NCBI GenBank assembly: GCA_016285815.1
Contig: JAEERN010000219.1
Location: 1 to 15,858, forward strand
Direction of reading: 5' to 3'
From: Clostridiales bacterium
GTDB lineage: Bacteria > Bacillota > Clostridia > Oscillospirales > QAMX01
DNA length: 15,858 bases
Every line of letters begins with the position of its first letter. Positions within the stretch are counted from its first letter, which is position 1. Of the stretch, positions 6,808 through 13,036 are shown in pieces. The position numbers and the translations under genes are program-made. The notes beneath the pieces were generated by a model. That model did not search any database, was not told where the DNA came from, and was given only the letters and a program-made list of their open reading frames with translations.

Positions 6808-7860
6808 TTGAAAAATCAAATCATTCGCTTTCCCGGACCGCGGCGTCTCGCCGCCGCGCTGGCCGCCGCGGCGATCCTGTCGCTCTCGGCCTTTCCGGCG
6901 GCGGCCTCCGACGTGTTCCTGGTCCCCGTGGGGCGCGCCGTGGGGATCAAGCTGTTCGCCGACGGCGCCGTGGTCTCTGAGCTGTCCGTCTTTTCCTGCG
7001 GCGGCGAGCCTGTCTGTCCCGCCGCAGACGCCGGTCTTCGCCGCGGGGACGTGATCATCGCCGCGGACGGCGCGCCGGTGACGGTCTCGTCCGACCTGTC
7101 CGACGCGCTGGACGGGCGGGAAAACGCCGCCGTCCTGCTGACCGTCCTGCGGGACGGTCTGGAGCGCACGGTCTCCGTGGTCCCGCGGCGGTCCGACGGC
7201 GGCGGCGCGCGCATCGGCGCCGTGGTCCGGGACAGCACCGCCGGCATCGGCACGCTGACCTTCTACGACCCGGATTCGGGGACCTTCGCCGCGCTGGGGC
7301 ACGGCATCTGCGACGGGGACACCGGCCTGCCGGCCCATCTGGGCCACGGCTGTCTGGTCCCGGCCACGGTGACCGGCGTGAAAAAGGGCCGCCCCGGCGA
7401 CCCGGGCGAGCTGATCGGTCTCTTCGGCGACGGGCCGGACTGCGGCGCGCTGTCGGCCAACACCGAGACCGGCCTGTACGGCTCGCTGTCTCCGGCGGAG
7501 CTGTACCCCGAGCTTCTCTCCGCGGACCCCGTGCCCGTGGCGGATTCGGTGGAGACCGGCCCCGCGGTCGTTCTGGCCAACGTCTCCGGCGGCGAGGTCC
7601 GCCGGTATGAGATCGAGATCGTCCGGATCAATAATTTGAGCCGTTCGACAAAAAACTATCTTATTCGCGTCACCGACCCTGTATTATTAGAGGCGACGGG
7701 CGGCATCGTCCAGGGGATGAGCGGAAGCCCCATCCTGCAGAACGGGCGGCTGGTCGGCGCCGTGACCCACGTTCTGGTCAACGATCCGACCCGCGGCTAC
7801 GGCATCTGGATCGAAAACATGCTGCCGCCGGCCAAAGCCGCCGTCCCCGACGCGGCCTGA
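6808..7860 (+). CDS. spoIVB: SpoIVB-family serine peptidase
   Basis: Peptidase family S55 protease, the forespore-made signal that crosses the intermembrane space and triggers SpoIVFA cleavage and sigma-K activation in Bacillus. It has 350 residues against 426 in B. subtilis. The start is TTG 6808, with GGGAGG (6796-6801) 6 bases upstream; no in-frame ATG gives a sensible N-terminus. Segments: N-terminal signal or anchor (about 14-33, ending AAA), a PDZ domain (about 45-130), then the protease domain. The catalytic triad is complete: His165 in LGHGI, Asp290 in VTDP, Ser305 in GMSGSP; the Asp-to-Ser distance of 15 equals that of B. subtilis Asp363/Ser378. It precedes spo0A in the classic order, although recN is not upstream. 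Codons at about 7625-7692 are unusually AT-rich. Confidence 0.95.
   Translation: MKNQIIRFPGPRRLAAALAAAAILSLSAFPAAASDVFLVPVGRAVGIKLFADGAVVSELSVFSCGGEPVCPAADAGLRRGDVIIAADGAPVTVSSDLSDALDGRENAAVLLTVLRDGLERTVSVVPRRSDGGGARIGAVVRDSTAGIGTLTFYDPDSGTFAALGHGICDGDTGLPAHLGHGCLVPATVTGVKKGRPGDPGELIGLFGDGPDCGALSANTETGLYGSLSPAELYPELLSADPVPVADSVETGPAVVLANVSGGEVRRYEIEIVRINNLSRSTKNYLIRVTDPVLLEATGGIVQGMSGSPILQNGRLVGAVTHVLVNDPTRGYGIWIENMLPPAKAAVPDAA
7644..7652 (-). promoter_or_regulatory. Candidate Spo0A box inside the 3' part of spoIVB
   Basis: The plus strand reads TTCGACAAA, that is TTTGTCGAA on the minus strand, which matches the extended Spo0A-box consensus around TGTCGAA. It lies in a patch of atypical AT-rich codons about 300 bases before the spo0A start. 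Possible promoter hexamers around it are TTGAGC (7635-7640) and TATCTT (7657-7662), with 16 bases between them. Binding is unproven. Confidence 0.45.
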
Positions 7861-7867
7861 CGGCGCG

Positions 7868-7896
7868 CCCCGTTCCCGCCCCGCGCGGGAACGGGG
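7868..7896 (+). promoter_or_regulatory. Hairpin between spoIVB and spo0A without T tract
   Basis: A perfect 12-bp stem (7868-7879 with 7885-7896, CCCCGTTCCCGC and complement) with a 5-base loop, starting 7 bases after the spoIVB stop. No T-run follows, so it is unlikely to be an intrinsic terminator. It could protect the 3' end of a processed spoIVB message or mark the boundary with a separate spo0A transcript. Confidence 0.5.
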
Positions 7897-7949
7897 CCCC
7901 GGACATACGAACCGGAGAAAACAAACCATACAGGTGGAGGTTCAGAATT

Positions 7950-8741
7950 ATGACAGGAAGATCAAACAGCGCCGTGTCCGTTTTCATCGCGGACAGCAGC
8001 GCGGAATCGCGGGAGATCCTGAGCGGTCTCGCCGCGGCGGACGACCGGATCCGCGTGGTCGGAACGGCGGCCAGCGGGAGCGAGGCCTCGGCGGAGGTGC
8101 TGCGCGCCCGCCCGGACGTGCTGCTGACCGAGCTTTTGCTGCCGGAGCTGGACGGCTTTGCCCTGGTGCGCGCGCTTTCGGAAAAGCTGGGCGCGGACAT
8201 GCCCGCCGTGGTGATGCTGTCGGACTTCGCCAGCCCGCTGGTCATGCGCGAGGTGGCCGCCGCGCCCATCAGCTATTTTTTCCTCAAGCCCGTCCCCGGC
8301 GCCCAGCTCCTGTCCGTCCTGCTGGACGCCGCGGCCGGCCGCAGCGAGGCCGGCCCGCGCGCGGGCGACCTGTTGTCGGACATCACCCAGCTGCTCCACG
8401 ACATCGGCGTGCCCGCCCACATCAAGGGGTATCAGTATCTGCGCGAGGCCATCCTGCTCTCGGTCCGCGATCCGGACATCATCAACTCTGTCACCAAGAT
8501 CCTGTACCCCGAAGTGGCCAAGACCTACCGCACCACGCCCTCGCGGGTCGAACGAGCCATCCGCCACGCCATCGAGGTGGCCTGGGACCGGGGCGACGTG
8601 GACGAGATCCAGAAGATCTTCGGGTACACCGTTTCCAACGTCAAGGGCAAGCCGACCAACTCGGAGTTCATCGCCATGCTGGCGGACAACCTGCTGCTGC
8701 GCCAGAGCCGCGCCGGAACGCGGATGTACGCCGCGCGATAG
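7950..8741 (+). CDS. spo0A: Sporulation master regulator Spo0A with altered phosphoacceptor
   Basis: Response regulator controlling entry into sporulation; 263 residues (B. subtilis 267). The C-terminal DNA-binding domain (about 145-256) is highly conserved: GVPAHIKGYQYLREAI, TTPSRVERAIRHAIEVAW (recognition-helix region), FGYTVS and KPTNSEFIAM. The N-terminal receiver (about 8-125) is degenerate. The phosphoacceptor position, four residues before the conserved Pro (normally D-x-x-x-P), reads E61-LLL-P65, and the acidic pair normally DD reads D15-S16. Ser91 (Ser/Thr switch position) and Lys113 (FLKP) are retained. So the fold is likely kept while phosphorylation by Spo0B or kinases is probably lost; E61 might mimic phosphate. 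GGTGGAGG (7933-7940) ends 9 bases before the ATG. The stop lies 19 bases before the next promoter, with no clear terminator between. Confidence 0.95.
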   Translation: MTGRSNSAVSVFIADSSAESREILSGLAAADDRIRVVGTAASGSEASAEVLRARPDVLLTELLLPELDGFALVRALSEKLGADMPAVVMLSDFASPLVMREVAAAPISYFFLKPVPGAQLLSVLLDAAAGRSEAGPRAGDLLSDITQLLHDIGVPAHIKGYQYLREAILLSVRDPDIINSVTKILYPEVAKTYRTTPSRVERAIRHAIEVAWDRGDVDEIQKIFGYTVSNVKGKPTNSEFIAMLADNLLLRQSRAGTRMYAAR

Positions 8742-8760
8742 CGCCCGCCCCCGGTTTTTC

Positions 8761-8790
8761 TTGACAGCGCGTCGGCGGCGGGTGTATAAT
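8761..8790 (+). promoter_or_regulatory. Sigma-A promoter for the GH39-like gene
   Basis: Perfect hexamers TTGACA (8761-8766) and TATAAT (8785-8790) with an 18-base spacer. Expected start is about 8797, giving an 85-base GC-rich leader with several short self-complementary stretches. No known riboswitch was recognised in it. Confidence 0.9.
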
Positions 8791-8867
8791 GGGTCCGTCG
8801 GCGGCGGGCCCGCCGGCGAAGCCCGGCAGGGCCTTCGGCGCGTTTTCGCCCGGACCCTGTCTCCTTT

Positions 8868-8873
8868 GGGAGG
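8868..8873 (+). promoter_or_regulatory. Ribosome binding site deciding the GH39-like start
   Basis: GGGAGG lies 8 bases before ATG 8882. An in-frame ATG at 8789 overlaps the -10 box and cannot be the start. The site is flanked by CTCC (8861-8864) and CTCCC (8874-8878), either of which could pair with it and lower initiation. Confidence 0.65.
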
Positions 8874-8881
8874 CTCCCCCG

Positions 8882-10222
8882 ATGAAATCAGAGCTGACGA
8901 TCCTCTTTGACCGGCCGACCGGCCCCGTCCGGCGCCTGAACGCAGTCAACAACGGCCCCGTCCGGGGCCGGAGCGACCAGACCTGCGGCAACTTCGACTC
9001 CTATTCCGCCGCCGGGTTCCCCTATGCCCGCACCCACGACGCCGCCTACTGCAGCGCCTACGGCGGGCCGCACACGGTGGACGTCACCGCGGTCTTTCCG
9101 GATTTCGCCGCAGACGAGAACGACCCCGCCTCTTACGACTTTTGCCTGACCGACGAGTACATCGGCGCCATCGCGGCCAGCGGGACCGGCGTGTTCTACC
9201 GGCTGGGCCAGAGCATCGAGCACTGGACCAAAAAGTACGGCACGATCCCGCCCCGGGACTTCGCCAAATGGGCCCGGATCTGCGAGCACATCGTCCGCCA
9301 CCTCAACGAAGGCTGGGCGGACGGCCACCGCTTCGGCATCGAATACTGGGAGATCTGGAACGAGCCCGATCTGGATCCGGACGACTCGCCCAACAAGCGC
9401 TGCTGGGGCGGCACCAAGGCGCAGTTCTTCGACTTTTTCGAAACCGCCGCCAAGCACCTCAAGGCGGCCTTCCCGGCCCTTCGGATCGGGGGCCCGGCCC
9501 TTGCGGGGGACCGCGGGTGGGCGGCCGACTTTCTGGCGGAGATGTCCCGCCGCGGGGTCCCTCTGGACTTCTTCTCCTGGCACGTCTACGAAAAGGACCC
9601 CCGGCGGCTCGCCGGGCTCTGCAGCGTTTACCGGGAGCTTCTCGACCGGAACGGCTATCCGGACGCCGAAAGCATCCTCGACGAGTGGAACTACGTCCGC
9701 AATTGGGACACCCAGTGGCTCTACAGCCTTCGGGCCATGACCGGGATCAAGGGCGCGTCCTTCGCCGCGGCGACGCTGTGCCTCTGTCAGGACCGGCCCG
9801 TCGACATGCTCATGTATTACGACGCGCGCGCCCACTGCGGCATGAACGGCCTGTTCGACGTCCTCACGCTGGAACCCGGCAAGACCTATTGGCCCTATCT
9901 CGCGTTCCGCGATCTGGCGGCGCTGTGCACCGCCGTCCGGACGGAGTCCTCCGACCCGACGGTCTTCGCGCTGGCCTCCTCCGACGGCGCGGCGGCTCAG
10001 ATCCTGCTGACCCGCTATGCCGAGGACGACGGCACGCCCGGCGGCGACGTGCAGCTCTCCTTCTCGCCGGCGCGGGACTGCGACGTCCGCTTTTTCCTCA
10101 CGGACGCGGCGCACGACCGCGCTCTGGTCCGCGAAGAGACGCTGGGGCCCGGCCGCCGCGGCCTCTGTCTGCCGCTGAAGCTCTTCGACGTTTACCAGAT
10201 CTCCGTCTCGCCCCGCGCATAG
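8882..10222 (+). CDS. GH39-like glycoside hydrolase (beta-xylosidase/iduronidase clan)
   Basis: A 446-residue TIM-barrel glycoside hydrolase with a short beta-rich C-terminus. The acid/base motif YWEIWNEPDL (154-163) places the general acid at Glu161, and ILDEWNY (265-271) places the nucleophile at Glu268. Both are close to Glu160/Glu277 of the Thermoanaerobacterium GH39 beta-xylosidase, and SWHVY is another motif typical of the barrel. GH39 holds beta-xylosidases and alpha-L-iduronidases with a retaining mechanism; which activity applies here cannot be told. There is no signal peptide, so it should act on short oligosaccharides taken into the cell. It is monocistronic, with a perfect promoter before and a strong terminator after it. 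A PF12831-type flavoprotein follows, a combination that points to glycan processing. Length is somewhat below the usual 500. Confidence 0.82.
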   Translation: MKSELTILFDRPTGPVRRLNAVNNGPVRGRSDQTCGNFDSYSAAGFPYARTHDAAYCSAYGGPHTVDVTAVFPDFAADENDPASYDFCLTDEYIGAIAASGTGVFYRLGQSIEHWTKKYGTIPPRDFAKWARICEHIVRHLNEGWADGHRFGIEYWEIWNEPDLDPDDSPNKRCWGGTKAQFFDFFETAAKHLKAAFPALRIGGPALAGDRGWAADFLAEMSRRGVPLDFFSWHVYEKDPRRLAGLCSVYRELLDRNGYPDAESILDEWNYVRNWDTQWLYSLRAMTGIKGASFAAATLCLCQDRPVDMLMYYDARAHCGMNGLFDVLTLEPGKTYWPYLAFRDLAALCTAVRTESSDPTVFALASSDGAAAQILLTRYAEDDGTPGGDVQLSFSPARDCDVRFFLTDAAHDRALVREETLGPGRRGLCLPLKLFDVYQISVSPRA

Positions 10223-10246
10223 CCGCGGGCGGACCCTGTCCTCCGC

Positions 10247-10282
10247 GCGGGCGGACCGGTCTCCGGTCCGCCCGCTTTTTTT
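10247..10282 (+). terminator. Rho-independent terminator after the GH39-like gene
   Basis: A 13-bp perfect stem (10247-10259 with 10263-10275, GCGGGCGGACCGG and complement) with TCT loop, followed by seven T (10276-10282). Confidence 0.93.
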
Positions 10283-10315
10283 CGCTTTGCGGGCGCCGCG
10301 CCGGAGCTTCTCCGT

Positions 10316-10344
10316 TTGACTTTTTCCCCCTGTTGTGTTATCAT
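10316..10344 (+). promoter_or_regulatory. Sigma-A promoter for the PF12831-type oxidoreductase
   Basis: -35 TTGACT (10316-10321), 17-base T/C-rich spacer, -10 TATCAT (10339-10344) with an extended TG at 10336-10337. Expected start is about 10351. Closely resembles the promoter at 12100-12128. Confidence 0.85.
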
Positions 10345-10386
10345 GGTTTTGCGGGCTTTTCCCACGGAAAGGAGTCGTCAAGCGAT

Positions 10387-12075
10387 ATGCGAACGCTGGA
10401 ACACCGCGCGGACCTGTGCGTCGTCGGCGGCGGGATCGCCGGGCTCTGCTGCGCCCTTTCTGCGGCGCGCCTCGGCGCCCGGGTCGTCCTGGTCCAGGAC
10501 CGTCCCGTCCTGGGCGGGAACGCCTCGGAGGAGATCCGGATGGAGATCTCCGGGGCTCACGGCCGCGACAACCGCGAGACCGGCATCGTCGAGGAGCTGA
10601 TGCTGGAGAACTTTTACCAGAACCCCGCGCTGAAATATCCCCTTTGGGACAGCGTGCTGTACGAAACGGCCCTCCGCGAGCCGAACCTGACGCTTCTGCT
10701 GAACACCTCGGTCTTCGACGCCGAGAGCGACGGCGCGCGTCTCGTCTCCGTCCGGGGCTGGCAGTCCAACGCCGAGACGTTCCACGTCGTGACCGCGCCA
10801 TACTTTGCCGACTGTTCGGGCGACTCGATCCTGGCGCCGCTCTCCGGCGCCGCCTTCCGGTACGGGCGCGAGGCCAAGCGGGACTTCGGCGAGACCATCC
10901 CGCCCGACGAGGCCGACCGCAAGACCATGGGCATGAGCTGCCTGTTCCAGATCCGCGAGACGGACCACCCCGTGACCTTCCGCCCCAAAGAGTGGGCCTA
11001 CGTCTATGAGACCGACGACGATCTGCCCTTCCGGGACCACGATCTGGGCAACAACTTCTGGTGGATCGAGCTGGGCGGCGAATGGGACTGCATCCACGAC
11101 ACGGACCGCTGCCGGGACGAGCTTTTGAAGATCGCCTATGGCGTTTGGGATCACATGAAGAACCGGGGCGACCACGGCGCGGAAAACTGGGAGATGGACT
11201 GGATCGGGTTCCTGCCCGGCAAGCGTGAAAGCCGCCGGTACGTGGGGCTGACCACCGTGACCCAGCGCGACGTGGAGGCCGGCGGCCCCTATGAAGACGT
11301 GGTCGCCTACGGCGGCTGGCCCATGGACGACCACTTTCCCGCGGGCTTTGCCCACAAGTCGAGCTATCCCACCATCTTCCACCCGGCGCCGAGTCCCTGG
11401 GGCATCCCGCTGAGGGCGCTGCTCTCGGCAAACGTGGAGAACCTCGGCTTCGCCGGGCGGAACATCAGCGTCACGCACGCCGCCCTCAGTTCGTGCCGCG
11501 TCATGGCGACCTGCGGCCTGCTGGGCCAGGCGCTGGGCACCGCCGTCGCCCAGGCCGTGCGGACCGGGTGCGGGCTGCGCGGGCTGGACGTGCCCGCCCT
11601 TCAGCGCCAGCTTTTGGAGGACGACTGCTTCCTGCCCGGCCTTCGCCGCGAGCCGTGGGCCCTTTCGGCCCGGGCCGCCGTCTCGGCCGGGGTGGTCCGG
11701 AACGGGCTCGACCGGGGCGACGAAAACCTGTGGCGCGGCGGCGAGGGCGACTTCCTCGAGTATGCGCTGGGCGCGGACACGGATGTGCGCCGGATCCGGC
11801 TGGTCTTCGACAGCGACCTGAACCGCGACTACGGCAGCATGCCCTGCAGCGTGCCCCTGCGCCAGACGCGTTACGTCCTGCCCCGGACGCTGATCCGGGC
11901 CTACCGTCTGGAGGGCTTCGCCTCCGACGGAAGGCGTTTCGAGCTCACCGTGCCGGACAACCGCCAGCGCTTCGTGCGCCACGCGGTGGACTGGCGGGTC
12001 TCCCGGGTGCGTCTGACGCCGCTGGCCACCCACGGCGCAGACGAGTTCCGCCTCTTTGACTTCGAGATCGGCTGA
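10387..12075 (+). CDS. FAD-dependent oxidoreductase (PF12831 type) with C-terminal beta domain
   Basis: A 562-residue flavoprotein. The N-terminal FAD-binding fold is CVVGGGIAGL (11-20), followed by VLGGNASEEIRM (41-52) and the AHGRDNRETGIVEEL region (57-71), the pattern of FAD_oxidored (PF12831) proteins common in polysaccharide-use loci. A second FAD segment NLGFAGRNISVTHAA lies near residues 348-362. Residues from about 425 to the end form a separate predicted beta-sandwich (FLEYALGADTDVRRIRLVFDSDLN and a late RVRLTPLATHG), like a carbohydrate-binding or discoidin fold. No signal peptide, so cytoplasmic. The reaction is not established; oxidation of a sugar hydroxyl is a reasonable guess given the GH39 neighbour. 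AAAGGAG (10368-10374) lies 12 bases before the ATG, longer than usual. It has its own promoter. Confidence 0.85.
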   Translation: MRTLEHRADLCVVGGGIAGLCCALSAARLGARVVLVQDRPVLGGNASEEIRMEISGAHGRDNRETGIVEELMLENFYQNPALKYPLWDSVLYETALREPNLTLLLNTSVFDAESDGARLVSVRGWQSNAETFHVVTAPYFADCSGDSILAPLSGAAFRYGREAKRDFGETIPPDEADRKTMGMSCLFQIRETDHPVTFRPKEWAYVYETDDDLPFRDHDLGNNFWWIELGGEWDCIHDTDRCRDELLKIAYGVWDHMKNRGDHGAENWEMDWIGFLPGKRESRRYVGLTTVTQRDVEAGGPYEDVVAYGGWPMDDHFPAGFAHKSSYPTIFHPAPSPWGIPLRALLSANVENLGFAGRNISVTHAALSSCRVMATCGLLGQALGTAVAQAVRTGCGLRGLDVPALQRQLLEDDCFLPGLRREPWALSARAAVSAGVVRNGLDRGDENLWRGGEGDFLEYALGADTDVRRIRLVFDSDLNRDYGSMPCSVPLRQTRYVLPRTLIRAYRLEGFASDGRRFELTVPDNRQRFVRHAVDWRVSRVRLTPLATHGADEFRLFDFEIG

Positions 12076-12099
12076 GGCCGCCTTTTTCCCCCGGCGCGG

Positions 12100-12128
12100 T
12101 TGACTTTTTCTCCCCTGTGTGGTATGAT
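12100..12128 (+). promoter_or_regulatory. Sigma-A promoter for the transporter operon
   Basis: -35 TTGACT (12100-12105), 17-base spacer, -10 TATGAT (12123-12128) with an extended TG at 12120-12121. Expected start is about 12135. The leader of about 50 bases holds a short hairpin (12141-12156, CCGCCC/GGGCGG) and is too short for a yybP-type manganese riboswitch. Confidence 0.85.
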
Positions 12129-12184
12129 TCTTGTCGCATCCCGCCCCTCGGGGCGGAACCTGTTTTACCCGGAGACCCGATACT

Positions 12185-13033
12185 ATGGAACAGCTTCTCG
12201 ACATCTTGAAAGACACGCTGCTGGACTTTGTCAAGCTCCTGCCGTTTCTGTTCCTGGCCTATCTGCTCATGGAGATCCTCGAGCACAAGGCCGGCGAGCG
12301 GACCGAGGCCCTCATCCGCCGGTCGGGCCGCTTCGGCCCCGCCGTGGGCGCGGTGCTGGGCGTCATCCCCCAGTGCGGCTTCGCCGCGGCCACGTCCAAC
12401 TTCTACGCCGCCGGGCTCATCACCCGGGGCACTCTGCTGGCCGTCTATCTCTCCACGTCGGACGAGATGCTGCCCATCCTGATCTCCCGCGGCGCGCCCG
12501 CCGCCCTGATCCTCAAGATCCTGGGCCTCAAGATCGCCGTCGGCCTGCTGGTGGGCTTCGCCGTGGACCTCGTCGCGCGCAAGCCCCTCTCCGGCGACAT
12601 CCACAGCCTCTGCGAGGATCAGGACTGCGGCTGTGAGCACGACGGCGTCTTCAAGGCCGCTCTGCGCCACACGCTGAAGATCGCGGCCTTTTTGCTGGCG
12701 GTGACGCTGATCCTCAACCTGGCCGTGGGCTATATCGGCGAGGACAAGATCGCCGGGCTCATCCTGAACAAGCCCGTGGCGGGCGAGCTGATCGCCGGGC
12801 TCATCGGCCTGATCCCCAACTGCGCCGCCTCGGTGGTCATCACCGAGCTGTATCTCCAGGGCGCCATGAGCGCGGGCGCCATGCTCTCCGGCCTGCTGGT
12901 GGGATCCGGCGTGGGTCTGCTGGTCCTGTTCCGGTCCCGCCGCCGGTGGAAGGACAATCTGCTGACGCTGGCCCTGCTCTACGGATCCGGCGTCGCCGCG
13001 GGCCTTCTGATCGGGGCCCTTCCCCTCTTCTGA
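12185..13033 (+). CDS. Putative manganese/ArsP_2-type membrane transporter
   Basis: A 282-residue integral membrane protein with about eight hydrophobic segments. It has two related halves, each with a conserved motif: IPQCGFAAATSNFYAAGLIT (61-80) with STSDEMLP (90-97), and IPNCAASVVITELYLQGAMS (210-229) with GLLVGSGVG (236-244). This is the signature of the family once called putative arsenic efflux (ArsP_2, PF11449) and now named putative manganese transporter. The loop between the halves (140-152) carries His140, Cys143, Cys148, Cys150 and His152, a likely metal-sensing or chelating site. The start ATG 12185 follows GGAGA (12171-12175) by 9 bases; earlier in-frame ATG 12131 overlaps the transcription start. 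Its stop is 3 bases before the next ATG. The transported ion is inferred from the family name. Confidence 0.83.
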   Translation: MEQLLDILKDTLLDFVKLLPFLFLAYLLMEILEHKAGERTEALIRRSGRFGPAVGAVLGVIPQCGFAAATSNFYAAGLITRGTLLAVYLSTSDEMLPILISRGAPAALILKILGLKIAVGLLVGFAVDLVARKPLSGDIHSLCEDQDCGCEHDGVFKAALRHTLKIAAFLLAVTLILNLAVGYIGEDKIAGLILNKPVAGELIAGLIGLIPNCAASVVITELYLQGAMSAGAMLSGLLVGSGVGLLVLFRSRRRWKDNLLTLALLYGSGVAAGLLIGALPLF

Positions 13034-13036
13034 TCC

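Noticed and set aside
8797..8881. Riboswitch in the leader of the GH39-like gene
   Set aside because: The leader is GC-rich with short palindromes but shows no recognisable aptamer core or terminator switch.
12069..12087. Possible terminator after the PF12831-type flavoprotein
   Set aside because: Only a 4-bp stem (CGGC/GCCG) that includes the stop codon, before five T. Too weak to call.
10378..12234. Minus-strand open frame opposite the PF12831-type flavoprotein
   Set aside because: Antisense shadow of a recognisable gene; no promoter or ribosome site supports it.
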